Source: Nostoc linckia z4
GTDB lineage: Bacteria; Cyanobacteriota; Cyanobacteriia; Cyanobacteriales; Nostocaceae
Assembly (NCBI RefSeq): GCF_002608075.1
Contig: NZ_LAHA01000036.1
Coordinates: 1 to 64,000 of the forward strand
Length of the DNA stretch: 64,000 nt
Direction of reading: 5' to 3'
Below are positions 9,142 to 17,693 of this stretch, piece after piece. The first letter of the stretch is position 1, and every line of letters starts with the position of its first letter. The position numbers and the translations under genes are program-made. The notes under the pieces were generated by a model. That model ran no database searches. It was not told where the DNA came from and saw only the letters and a program-made list of their open reading frames with translations.

Positions 9142-9164
9142 CGTTATCAGTATCAACTTTACTA

Positions 9165-10892
9165 CTACTTTTTATTTACCTGTAACCAAATTTCTAAGCT
9201 GACCAATAACCACAGTTTAACGCCGTAGCGTCCCCAAATATCGCCTTTATAGTCTAGCCAATCTCGTATTAATGATTGATTAAAATAAGGTGCGATCGCA
9301 CTTTTATTATCTAACAATAACTTTCTCGCTTCTCGTTGCCAATACTTGCGAAAACCCATCTGTACGGGTACCATCATGCCACTTTTGGGACGATGAATAA
9401 TCGCCTCTGGTAAAATATCAGCAACCGCTTGTTTGAGTACTGCTTTTTCTTCTACCCCTGAAAGTTTATACTTTGGAGGAATCTGCATACTCAAGTCAAC
9501 AACTCGCTGGTCAAAAAGTGGCGATCGCCCATGTAAATTTGCTGCTTGAGTTAAGTTATTCACCTTTGTTAAAATATGGTCGGCTCCCTTAAATTTGATA
9601 TTTAAAGCCATTAACTTATTTAAGTAATTCACATCGGAATTTAAATCAGACGAAAATACATATGCTTCTGTTTTCACTGCTGTCCAAACATCTGATTTCA
9701 AAAGTTGTGGCAAGTCTAAGGCACACTTTTGAAACGCAATCAGATATGCTTGTAATGAATCTTGATTATTAATTGAACCATATAAACTATTCATCAACAT
9801 CGGCTGATTTTTCGGGCCGCCAAAACAAGGATCGCCACCTTCACCATTGAGGATAACTTGCACATTTTCCCGTGCCATTTTTCCTAAAAGGAAATTTGGC
9901 ACTGTCAGCGGATCGCCTATAGGATCGTCAAGATACGCCATTGTTTGGGGTAAGCATTCCCACATATCTTTAAAAGTAATTTCCAGAATGTGGTGTTGAG
10001 TTTGACAATGTTCGGCCACCAAACTAGAAAACTCTAATTCATTGGGACATTCAGTACCAAAATGAATCGAATAAGTATGTACTGGGTGATGATGAAACTT
10101 TGCTGCTAAAGCTGTGATACTGCTAGAGTCCAAACCACCAGAAAGGAAAACACCAACAGGTGCATTTTGCGGTAAATATTCTCCAACAACTTGATTTAAA
10201 AGAGAACGCAAGCGATGGCCATGCCATACTAAAGATTCATCCTCCCCTGTAATCTGCTGTTGCAATTCCCAGTAACTATAAACTTTGTTTGCAGACACTT
10301 CCATAACAGTTCCCGGACGCACTTCTCGCACCTGTTCCCAAAGTGTGCGTTCTCCCGGTACGAAGGCGCAACAGAGATAATCCCGCAACGCCACCAAATC
10401 CACATCCTTTGAATGATAAGATGCGATCGCTCGCATTTTTGGCGCAATGGCGCGAATTGTACCAGTAGTAGTGTAATACAGAGTCCGGCTACCAATGCGA
10501 TCGCGTCCCAACCATAATACTTGCTGATGGCGATCCCAAATGACTAACCCAAACATCCCCTCCAACAATTTCAGACATTCACAACCAAACTTTTCCCAAA
10601 GTTCAGCAATCAATTGACAATTGTTTTCAGAAAAATTATTTGCATCAACTTTCAATTTTTGCAGCAACTCCAGCCGATTAGTTAACCATACATCACCGAC
10701 TACTACAAATTGTTCTGTAGAACTGAGTGCAAATTGTTCACTAGTCAGCGCAGAAATCACAGCAAACTTGTCATCTCGCCAAACTACATCTGCTGTGAGA
10801 CTATTTAATTTTCCCCAAACTACATACCAGCTAGAATAAACATCAATCGGTGAAATATTAGATTGAAAATTTTTGAAAATATTGAATAGCAT
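9165..10892 (-). CDS. Second asparagine-synthetase-like ligase without glutaminase cysteine
   Basis: AsnB-family protein, 575 aa, on the opposite strand to the first ligase. The synthetase domain shows SGGLDSS at about 251-257, NGEGGDPCF, and a C-terminal KSGMMVP stretch equivalent to the KRGMGVP of the first ligase. The N-terminus begins MLFNIF without Cys2, so the glutaminase half is again non-functional, although its fold (FGLVIWD, GRDRIGSR) is kept. Two Cys-less family members within 8 kb around the zinc-ribbon pair argue for a specialised amide- or peptide-forming pathway rather than asparagine supply. Lasso-peptide cyclase is one possibility by family, but no precursor, RRE or transglutaminase-like partner is seen. 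Confidence 0.86.
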   Translation of the reverse strand: MLFNIFKNFQSNISPIDVYSSWYVVWGKLNSLTADVVWRDDKFAVISALTSEQFALSSTEQFVVVGDVWLTNRLELLQKLKVDANNFSENNCQLIAELWEKFGCECLKLLEGMFGLVIWDRHQQVLWLGRDRIGSRTLYYTTTGTIRAIAPKMRAIASYHSKDVDLVALRDYLCCAFVPGERTLWEQVREVRPGTVMEVSANKVYSYWELQQQITGEDESLVWHGHRLRSLLNQVVGEYLPQNAPVGVFLSGGLDSSSITALAAKFHHHPVHTYSIHFGTECPNELEFSSLVAEHCQTQHHILEITFKDMWECLPQTMAYLDDPIGDPLTVPNFLLGKMARENVQVILNGEGGDPCFGGPKNQPMLMNSLYGSINNQDSLQAYLIAFQKCALDLPQLLKSDVWTAVKTEAYVFSSDLNSDVNYLNKLMALNIKFKGADHILTKVNNLTQAANLHGRSPLFDQRVVDLSMQIPPKYKLSGVEEKAVLKQAVADILPEAIIHRPKSGMMVPVQMGFRKYWQREARKLLLDNKSAIAPYFNQSLIRDWLDYKGDIWGRYGVKLWLLVSLEIWLQVNKK

Positions 10893-10963
10893 ATTAATAA
10901 TTAACGTGCGATAACTACCGCATTAAATTAAGTATTTTATACAGCAGAATAATAGACAATGCC

Positions 10964-11389
10964 CTAATTTTCCAGCGTCCAATCTTCAAACTTTAACTCA
11001 AGTACGCGGCAAAAATCACGTTGATTCCGCGTTACCAAAATCCCGTTATTGGTAATTGCAATTGACGCTATTCGTAAATCTTGAGTTCCAATACGAATTT
11101 TTTGTCGCCGCAGTTCTGTATAGCAATTAGCAGCTTCTTGATTGTAATCAAGTACGTTAATAGTTTTAAAATCTTTCAAAGTTTCATTTAATTGTATGTA
11201 CGCAAATACTAATGATTCTTGTGAATCGGCTCTTCTAATCCGATTCATCCTTCCATACATTTGTTCTTCAAAGGTAACAATTGTGGTAGCTAATTGTTCT
11301 GTAGGGATTGTATTTACACGTTGAACTACTAATAAATGCGCCCTTTGAAAAAGTGAAAAAGTATCTGTATCCAGTATCCAAAAATTCAC
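10964..11389 (-). CDS. PIN-domain ribonuclease toxin (VapC-like)
   Basis: 141 aa, full length for VapC-type PIN toxins. The acidic residues expected for the metal site are visible: ILDTDTF near the start, an E in TFEEQMYG, and D residues in GTQDLRIA and NQRDF. It overlaps the upstream antitoxin gene by 4 bp (ATGA), the classic toxin-antitoxin arrangement. Known members cleave tRNA or rRNA when freed from the antitoxin; the target here is unknown. Confidence 0.85.
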   Translation of the reverse strand: MNFWILDTDTFSLFQRAHLLVVQRVNTIPTEQLATTIVTFEEQMYGRMNRIRRADSQESLVFAYIQLNETLKDFKTINVLDYNQEAANCYTELRRQKIRIGTQDLRIASIAITNNGILVTRNQRDFCRVLELKFEDWTLEN

Positions 11390-11763
11390 TTAATTTCTTC
11401 CTCCAGATCTAATTGGCGATAATACTCTTCCATTTCTGCATCCAGTTCCTGCCGATATGCTTCAATATCCGCCAGCATATCATCGAATTGTGGGTCATCT
11501 TTATACTTACCAGCAAATTTCATCCAAGGATGTTCTGATTTTGCCGCTTCTATTTCTTGAGTTACTATTTCGACATTTTGAAAGCGAGAATTCACAAGTT
11601 CGTGTAAATTTTTTAGAGCTTCTTCCCGCGTTGCACTAAATACCTGACAATCTGGTAAACCCCAAACTGTTGCTTGATATCCGTTTTCTTTTGCTTCAAC
11701 TAATACTGAATAGTTCAATTTTGATGATGAATCAACTGTATTTTTCAGCAAATTACTAGTCAT
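11386..11763 (-). CDS. Antitoxin of the PIN toxin (HicB-like N-terminus)
   Basis: 125 aa, first gene of the pair. Residues about 18-60 (YSVLVEAKENGYQATVWGLP followed by EALKNLHELV) match the HicB-like partial RNase-H fold often used in antitoxins. The acidic C-terminal half (about 80-125) probably wraps the toxin. No clear DNA-binding domain is visible, so autoregulation is uncertain. The 5' flank is made of ATTAGTC repeats (11775-11810). Confidence 0.75.
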   Translation of the reverse strand: MTSNLLKNTVDSSSKLNYSVLVEAKENGYQATVWGLPDCQVFSATREEALKNLHELVNSRFQNVEIVTQEIEAAKSEHPWMKFAGKYKDDPQFDDMLADIEAYRQELDAEMEEYYRQLDLEEEIK

Positions 11764-11819
11764 AAAATACCTCTAGTCATTAGTTATTAGTCATTAGTCA
11801 TTAGTCATTGGTTATGAAT

Positions 11820-11945
11820 CAATACAGTTCAGATAACCAGTATGAACTTCCGTGGTCTGGGAAAAGGTTAAGGGCTAAGAGTTACAAGGATGTATTTGAA
11901 ACCTTTCCCCTTTCCCCTTTCCCCTTTCCCCTTTCCCCTTTTGAA
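11820..11945. mobile_element. Partial MITE-like copy, one end only
   Basis: Starts with CAATACAGTTCAGATAA and contains GGGAAAAGGTTAAGGG and ATGTATTTGAAACC, matching the reverse complement of the complete element at 19235-19349. The right end dissolves into a CCCTTTCCCC run and lacks the second terminal repeat. It overlaps the 3' end of the neighbouring minus-strand gene. Confidence 0.65.
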
Positions 11946-12468
11946 GTTCGACATTCTCAACATTTGGTATCGCTTGTAACTGAGAAATTCCAGCGATCGC
12001 ATCGACAATATTACCTGAACGGGGACGCAACCAGGCCGCGTTTGGTGCATAGGCGAGACTTTGCTCTACCTCGTAACCTGCTCCATTGATGGCTTCGCGC
12101 TGAGATTCTACATTAATACCTCCAGCAAAACGAATGAACACTAGCCCAGTTGGTACAGCAAGGGAACCATTGGATTCTAGTGTATAAACTGGACTCAATG
12201 TATTTTTTTCAGATTGATTGGGTTCGCCAGAAAAAATTGCGCTTGCTCCTTCATTGAGTTGTAAAATCGCTCCTGGAGACACCGTACCAGGTTGATTGTA
12301 ATGTATTGCATAGTACCCAGGTTGACGAGTGTAGGATACAGCAGAGCCATTGCTGTCAACGCGAATTTTTTGGGGATACTCAGAAAAGTAATCTTGTTGG
12401 AATCTCACTTCAGCGATCGGGGGTAGAGAATATATTGTCAAAAAATACTCAGCAGGAAAATAAATCAT
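11875..12468 (-). pseudogene. Truncated protease-prodomain-like gene ending in a MITE remnant
   Basis: Open frame of 197 aa. Residues about 105-175 (GLVFIRFAGG...YAPNAAWLRP...NVENVEL) resemble the propeptide region of the adjacent PrcA-like protease (LFVKF...YARNAYFVSAP). No peptidase domain follows. The last 23 residues (KGKGERGKGKG...) are encoded by the MITE remnant and purine repeat, so the native 3' end is lost. It may be a surviving stump of a second subtilase on the opposite strand, or a free prodomain-type inhibitor with a replaced tail. Confidence 0.5.
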
Positions 12469-12937
12469 CTTTCTGAAGTTCTAATGATGTTATAGCGTTT
12501 TTTAGTGGCATGAAATACAAATCTTTATTACATAGCAATCCGATTTGATTTCTGAACTTACTCGTGAAGCTAGGGAATAGGGAACAGGAAACAGGTAAAA
12601 AGGAATAAAAATGTACTGAGTTTTTTTCACCAAATAAAATATGAGTCCTAATATATGCCCACTAATAGTGAAGATTCATAAATCAACCTGACTTTTAATC
12701 CCTCTTTTCTGGAAAGAAGAATTCAAGACTTGTATGAAGTTAGAGAGATTAAATTCTGCTTAAGCTATATCTTTTCTTTGCCCTAATTCAGATATAACAC
12801 ATGAAAATCGATAAGGGAGATGAAGGAGCAGGGAAGCAGGGGAGATGAGTTTTTCCCCTCTACCCCATGCCCAATGCCCAATGCCCAATGCCCCATGCCC
12901 CATGCCCAATGCCCAATAAATATTAGGAGATGAAATT
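12469..12937. other. Gene-free stretch upstream of the protease
   Basis: AT-rich, no gene seen. A GGGAACAGGAAACAGG-type run is near 12574, and CCCAATGC/CCCATGC repeats occupy 12862-12917, immediately before the AGGAGATG ribosome site (12925-12932) of the protease gene. Confidence 0.7.
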
Positions 12938-14926
12938 ATGGTTGAAGTTCGCTATGGCGGCCAAAATGGTCAACGTTATGAGCTTGCTATTAGTGATGAA
13001 CACATTGTAGTTCGTACCGAGAACCGCAGTTCTTTGGTGGCTCAAAGGCCTTTTGAAGTTGTACCTGTATCTATTGCGGCTCGTAGTATTCTCAATCAAT
13101 TTGAGTTAACAACGCGGTTTCGACAAGCTGGTGTAGAAGTTCTGCGTGCGAAAGTTCCACTTCAAGGAACTGCTTTGCGCGATCGCGCCAGGTCAATTCT
13201 CAATGATGAACCGAAGGTTGAATTTGCAGGACGGGTTCTCGTCGATCCTAGATCCCAAGAACCTGTAATTTATACGGAAAACCTCTTTGTTAAATTCGAT
13301 AATCGCCAAGATTCAGGGGTATGTGAGGAAGTTTTAGGACGTTATAACTTAACAATTAAACGCAAACTTGGGTATGCCCGCAATGCTTATTTTGTCAGCG
13401 CACCTGTCAATACTGGTTTAGCCATCTTTGATATCAGCCAAACACTTCTCAATGAACCTCTAGTAGAGTTATGTCATCCGGAATTAGTGCGTGAATTACG
13501 CCCACGTCAAATTTTTCCCCAGCAGTGGCATCTCAAGCAAACAACAATTAATGGTAAAGTTATCAACGCCCATGCCAATGTTGAGGCGGCTTGGAAATTA
13601 AGCGATGGTACGGGAGCGACTATTGCAATTATCGACGATGGCGTGGATCTCGACCATGAAGAATTCCGTTCCTCTGGAAAAATTGTTGCTCCCCGTGATG
13701 TGACGCGTAAAACAAACGATCCCAGACCAGGAAATGAGGATCATCACGGCACAGCCTGTGCAGGAGTAGCCTGTGCAAACGGTAACTTTGGTGCATCTGG
13801 TGTTGCGCCTGGTGCAAAATTGATGCCAATTCGTTTAGCTTCGGCGCTGGGATCGCAAAACGAAGCTGATGCTTTTGTTTGGGCGGCTCAAAATGGTGCT
13901 GATGTGATTTCTTGTAGCTGGGGCCCCGCAGATGGTGTTTGGTTTGAAGCAAAAGATCCTTTACACAACCAAAAAGTGCCTCTACCTGACTCCACAAGAC
14001 TAGCGATCGATTTTGCAATTAATAATGGACGTAACGGCAAAGGCTGTGTAGTTTTGTTCGCTGCTGGTAATGGTAACGAAAGCGTGGATAACGACGGTTA
14101 CGCCAGCTACCAAAATGTCATTGCTGTGGCAGCTTGTAACGACTACGGCACAAGAAGCGCTTATAGCGACTTTGGTAAAGCAATCTGGTGCGCCTTTCCC
14201 AGTAATCATGGTGATACTTCTCAAACTCCTGGAATTTGGACGACCGATCGCTCTGGTAAAGTCGGCTATAACTCTGGTAAAGTCGGTTTGGGTGATAACG
14301 TAGGTAATTACACAAATGAATTCGGTGGAACCTCTAGCGCTTGTCCGGGTGCAGCTGGTGTAGCAGCCTTAATCATTGGCAGAAACCCAAATCTGCGTTG
14401 GGATGAAGTGCGAGATATCATTAAACGCTCCTGCGATCGCATCGACCAAGCCGGAGGTAAATATGATGCTAACGGCCGCAGTCCCTTCTACGGTTACGGT
14501 CGAATCAATGCTCTCAAAGCTGTAGAATTAGCCAAGCCAAATCAACCATCACCCATCGGCATATTCCAAGCAGTGCAAGATGTACCAATTAACGACTTGC
14601 AAACATCAAAATTACAATTAGCGATCGCCAATACCAACTTGGTAAAATCGATCAAAGTGAGCGTAGACATCGAGCATACTTACATTGCCGACCTTATAGT
14701 TACACTCAACCCCCCAGCCCAAACAGGCGTATCTCCCATAATTCTCCACGATCGCCTTGGCGGATCTTCAGATAACATCAAAACAACCTATGACGAAGTG
14801 AACACCCCCAAACTTGCTGCCTTTAAAGGTAAAAATCCCCAAGGAAATTGGACGCTGGAAGTACAAGATAAAGCTAATCTAGATACCGGAAAAATTCGCA
14901 GCTTCACCATCGAAATAGCGTTTTAA
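12938..14926 (+). CDS. prcA: Calcium-dependent subtilisin-like protease (PrcA type)
   Basis: S8-family serine protease, 662 aa, the length I recall for the calcium-stimulated PrcA of Anabaena. A propeptide-like region covers about 1-200. The catalytic domain carries Asp near 233 (IAIIDDGVD), His near 270 (HHGTACAGVACANG) and Ser near 466 (GGTSSACPGAAG). A proprotein-convertase P-domain covers about 545-662 (beta-rich, SIKVSVDIEHTYIADLIVTL). No signal peptide is evident at the N-terminus. The start follows a good AGGAG site. Its physiological substrates are not established by the sequence. Confidence 0.9.
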   Translation: MVEVRYGGQNGQRYELAISDEHIVVRTENRSSLVAQRPFEVVPVSIAARSILNQFELTTRFRQAGVEVLRAKVPLQGTALRDRARSILNDEPKVEFAGRVLVDPRSQEPVIYTENLFVKFDNRQDSGVCEEVLGRYNLTIKRKLGYARNAYFVSAPVNTGLAIFDISQTLLNEPLVELCHPELVRELRPRQIFPQQWHLKQTTINGKVINAHANVEAAWKLSDGTGATIAIIDDGVDLDHEEFRSSGKIVAPRDVTRKTNDPRPGNEDHHGTACAGVACANGNFGASGVAPGAKLMPIRLASALGSQNEADAFVWAAQNGADVISCSWGPADGVWFEAKDPLHNQKVPLPDSTRLAIDFAINNGRNGKGCVVLFAAGNGNESVDNDGYASYQNVIAVAACNDYGTRSAYSDFGKAIWCAFPSNHGDTSQTPGIWTTDRSGKVGYNSGKVGLGDNVGNYTNEFGGTSSACPGAAGVAALIIGRNPNLRWDEVRDIIKRSCDRIDQAGGKYDANGRSPFYGYGRINALKAVELAKPNQPSPIGIFQAVQDVPINDLQTSKLQLAIANTNLVKSIKVSVDIEHTYIADLIVTLNPPAQTGVSPIILHDRLGGSSDNIKTTYDEVNTPKLAAFKGKNPQGNWTLEVQDKANLDTGKIRSFTIEIAF

Positions 14927-14939
14927 GCCAATTATACGG

Positions 14940-15218
14940 CTACGGTATACACACAAGTCTCTTGACCTGCACGTTTGTTGCATCGCCTTGCAATTTTGTT
15001 GCATCACCTTGCACGTTTGTTGCATCGCCTTGCACGTTTGTTGCACCGCCTTGCACGTTTGTTGCATCACCTTGCACTTTTGTTGCATCACCTTGCACGT
15101 TTGTTGCATCGCCTTGCACGTTTGTTGCATCGCCTTGCACTTTTGTTGCATCCAAGAGCAAAAATTAACCTTTTCTGCCTTACATAACAATTTTAAAAGA
15201 CTTGTGTGTATGCGGTAG
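14940..15218. repeat. 21-bp tandem repeat array bounded by a 21-bp inverted repeat
   Basis: About nine contiguous units of 21 bp (TTGCACGTTTGTTGCATCGC core) run from about 14966 to 15152. They vary at two sites (ACG/ACT/AAT and TCG/TCA/CCG). The array is flanked by inverted copies: CTACGGTATACACACAAGTC (from 14940) and its near-complement ending at 15218 (18-19 of 21 positions match). Open frames across it reflect the period-7-codon structure and are not taken as genes. Confidence 0.85.
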
Positions 15219-15257
15219 CGCGTTTTAGGAGAGGGAAGTTGAGAGGGTAAGGTTTGT

Positions 15258-15890
15258 CTAACTCACGTTGTTGGCAGACAGTGTAGCAAGTCGTTGAAAT
15301 GCTGATGGTGTCGGACTATTAGCCAAGTGTTGGCGTATCACCTCAGCACACGCACCCGGACTTAACAACGAAGTATCGACTTCAAGGTCATAGATACCGG
15401 GGATATGGACTTCACGTTGCCATAACTCAACTGGATTTGGCACGGCTGTATTAACCGCCTTCCACCCCGTGTTTTGCCGTCTTTGGATAATAATCTCAAT
15501 GGGGCAGCGAACGCCCACGAACAAGACAGGCAATCCGTTTAAACGTCGGGCACTATCGGCGAGAATGCCCCGGTGAATTGCGTATGCGTCATGATGTCCG
15601 ACATCAACCACCACATTCAGTCCCAAGCGACTGTGGGCAGCAATGGATTCATACATAGCGCTGTATAAAATCGGAACCAGGGGTTCGACATCTGGGCGTT
15701 CTCCCCCTGGCCGCAAACCAATTCCAGGCAGGTAGCGTGCGGGAGTCATTTGCATAAATCTATCAACACCCAAGTTCATCCATACCCCATCAAACGTCTC
15801 TTGAATTACTGCAACAATGCTCGACTTTCCCGATCGCGGCGCACCATTCAAGATAATAATCCGTCCTAGCTCCTGTGTCTCTCCCACCAT
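15258..15890 (-). CDS. Chloramphenicol-3-O-phosphotransferase-like kinase
   Basis: P-loop kinase, about 210 aa from the start chosen here (MVGETQ). The N-terminal Walker A reads GAPRSGKSS after IIILN; then come NLGVDRFM, a VVVDVGHHD strand and CPIEIIIQRRQNT. The order matches the CPT-like family, which phosphorylates chloramphenicol in its producer; cyanobacterial members probably act on another small molecule. A longer frame to 16022 exists, but its extra 44 residues are translated purine repeat, so the internal ATG is preferred. Lone gene next to thiC. Confidence 0.8.
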   Translation of the reverse strand: MVGETQELGRIIILNGAPRSGKSSIVAVIQETFDGVWMNLGVDRFMQMTPARYLPGIGLRPGGERPDVEPLVPILYSAMYESIAAHSRLGLNVVVDVGHHDAYAIHRGILADSARRLNGLPVLFVGVRCPIEIIIQRRQNTGWKAVNTAVPNPVELWQREVHIPGIYDLEVDTSLLSPGACAEVIRQHLANSPTPSAFQRLATLSANNVS

Positions 15891-15924
15891 CACACTCCTC
15901 GCATTCTTTTCTAGTATGTTTACG

Positions 15925-16035
15925 GGGGAGTGGGGAGATGGCTTCGCCAAAGGGCAAAGGGCAAAGGGGAAAGATCCCTCATCACCCTTTACCCTTTTCC
16001 CTTTTCCCTTTACCCTACCCAAAGGGTTTTACCCC
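15925..16035. repeat. GGGAAAAGGG/CCCTTTTCCC inverted repeat block
   Basis: AAAGGGCAAAGGGGAAAG and, shortly after, its complement CCCTTTTCCCTTTACCC form a long imperfect hairpin between the CPT-like gene and thiC. Same family as the blocks at 17600, 28410 and 32455. Confidence 0.6.
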
Positions 16036-16050
16036 ATACCCAAATACGAA

Positions 16051-17424
16051 TTAACTTTGGCTCACAGTTTCTTTTGCTAAAAACTTCTCTAATTCTGTCA
16101 GCGCATCGGCATCAACTTTGGTTTGCATTGGGCAGAATTTCGGGCCGCACATGGAACAAAATTCAGCAGTTTTATAAATGTCTGCTGGCAGAGTTTCATC
16201 ATGATATTCCTTAGCTCTTTCGGGGTCTAGTGCTAATTCAAACTGACGGTTCCAATCGAAGTTGTAACGGGCTTTGGAAAGTTCATCGTCTCTGTCCCTT
16301 GCACCAGGGCGATGTCTAGCAATATCAGCTGCGTGAGCTGCTATTTTGTAAGCAATCAACCCATTCCGCACATCTTCGGCATTTGGTAATCCTAAATGTT
16401 CTTTTGGTGTCACATAGCACAACATTGCTGTACCGTACCATCCTGCCATCGCCGCACCGATCGCTGAGGTAATATGGTCATAACCGGGAGCAATGTCTGT
16501 TACCAATGGCCCCAAAACATAGAAAGGTGCTTCAGAACACTCTTCCATTTGTTTGCGGACGTTGAACTCAATTTGATCCATTGGTACGTGTCCTGGGCCT
16601 TCCACCATCACCTGTACATTATGTTCCCAGGCTTTGCGGGTTAGCTGTCCCAAGGTTTTCAATTCAGCCAATTGTGCTGCATCCGAGGCATCATGAGTAC
16701 AGCCAGGACGCAGGGAATCTCCTAAACTGAAAGAGACATCGTATCTTTTGAAAATTTCAATGATGTCCCGGAAGTGGGTGTAAAGCGGGTTTTGTTTGTG
16801 GTGATGCAGCATCCACCGTGCTAAGATTCCGCCTCCGCGAGAAACAATACCAGTGATGCGGCTTCTCACCAAGGGCAAATGCTCAATCAAAATCCCGGCG
16901 TGGATGGTTTGGTAGTCCACCCCTTGCTGGGCGTGTTTTTCGATGACGTGGAGAAAGTCATCGGCGGTTAGCTTTTCAATTGTGCCGTGGACGCTTTCTA
17001 AAGCTTGGTAAACTGGCACTGTACCAATGGGAACTGGGGAAGCCTGGATAATGGCGGTGCGAATTTCATCCAAATTGCCGCCACCTGTAGACAAATCCAT
17101 AACAGTATCAGCACCGTACTTCACTGCCAGATTTAGCTTATCCACTTCTTCTTGAAGATTGGAAGAATTAGGTGAAGCGCCGATATTAGCATTTACCTTA
17201 CATTTAGAAGCGATGCCGATGCACATCGGCTCTAGGTTAGTGTGATTAATGTTAGCTGGGATAATCATTCTTCCCCGCGCTACTTCCTCACGAATGAGGT
17301 CAGCAGGCAAATTTTCCCGTTGGGCGACGTAGTGCATTTCTTCGGTGATAACACCTTGGCGTGCATAATGCATTTGAGATACATTACTCTGCCCACGCCG
17401 CTTAGCAACCCATTCTGTTCTCAT
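16051..17424 (-). CDS. thiC: Phosphomethylpyrimidine synthase ThiC
   Basis: Radical-SAM enzyme that converts aminoimidazole ribotide to HMP-phosphate, the pyrimidine half of thiamine. 457 aa, typical of cyanobacterial ThiC. Signature segments: [16 protein letters not shown]-like ([14 protein letters not shown]), [27 protein letters not shown] and the C-terminal iron-sulfur motif [11 protein letters not shown] (CxxCxxxxC). A TPP riboswitch lies directly upstream (17446-17522), so expression should fall when thiamine pyrophosphate is plentiful. Confidence 0.97.
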   Translation of the reverse strand: MRTEWVAKRRGQSNVSQMHYARQGVITEEMHYVAQRENLPADLIREEVARGRMIIPANINHTNLEPMCIGIASKCKVNANIGASPNSSNLQEEVDKLNLAVKYGADTVMDLSTGGGNLDEIRTAIIQASPVPIGTVPVYQALESVHGTIEKLTADDFLHVIEKHAQQGVDYQTIHAGILIEHLPLVRSRITGIVSRGGGILARWMLHHHKQNPLYTHFRDIIEIFKRYDVSFSLGDSLRPGCTHDASDAAQLAELKTLGQLTRKAWEHNVQVMVEGPGHVPMDQIEFNVRKQMEECSEAPFYVLGPLVTDIAPGYDHITSAIGAAMAGWYGTAMLCYVTPKEHLGLPNAEDVRNGLIAYKIAAHAADIARHRPGARDRDDELSKARYNFDWNRQFELALDPERAKEYHDETLPADIYKTAEFCSMCGPKFCPMQTKVDADALTELEKFLAKETVSQS

Positions 17425-17445
17425 ATTGAATTCCTCAGTAAACAG

Positions 17446-17522
17446 CTTCCCTCCGCTGGTATTACCCAGACTCAGGTGTTAAGGGTGTGATCTCAGCCTG
17501 ATGATGTAGGCACCCCTAGCAT
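17446..17522 (-). promoter_or_regulatory. TPP riboswitch (THI box) upstream of thiC
   Basis: Read on the minus strand: CTAGGGGTGCC, then GGCTGAGA, ACACCC, ACCTGA, CTGGGTAATACCAGCGGAGGGAA in consensus order. These are the P1/P2/P3 and P4/P5 landmarks of the thiamine-pyrophosphate aptamer. It ends 22 nt before the thiC start, consistent with control of translation initiation. Confidence 0.96.
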
Positions 17523-17599
17523 GGTTGTTGATTGTAGCACCTTGCTTATGGTTGCGATCGCAGGTGTTAACAATTCCTGAGGTGAGAAGTAGGGGGCAG

Positions 17600-17693
17600 G
17601 GGGTAAGGGAAAAGGTTAAAGGTTAAAGGGAAAAGGAATAAATTTAATCTTTCCCTTTCCCTTTACCCCTTTCCCTTTACCCCTTTCCCTCCT
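17600..17693. repeat. Inverted purine/pyrimidine repeat block
   Basis: GGTTAAAGGTTAAAGGGAAAAGG, a short ATAAATTTAATC centre, then CCCTTTCCCTTTACCC. The same block with the same centre (TCAATTTAATC) occurs at 32455-32533, so it is a dispersed palindromic repeat rather than simple low complexity. It lies at the 3' end of the hydrolase gene and could act as a terminator. Confidence 0.75.

Noticed and set aside
2940-10892. Lasso-peptide cluster
   Set aside because: AsnB-like proteins fit by family, but no precursor peptide, RRE protein or transglutaminase-like protease was found nearby.
14966-15152. CRISPR array
   Set aside because: Units are contiguous 21-mers without unique spacers, and no cas gene is in the window.
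14879-15218. Overlapping frames encoding Cys/Leu-rich seven-residue repeats
   Set aside because: A 21-bp period keeps all frames open. No ribosome site and no preferred frame.
15891-16022. N-terminal extension of the CPT-like kinase
   Set aside because: 44 residues are translated repeat; the family fold begins right after the internal ATG.
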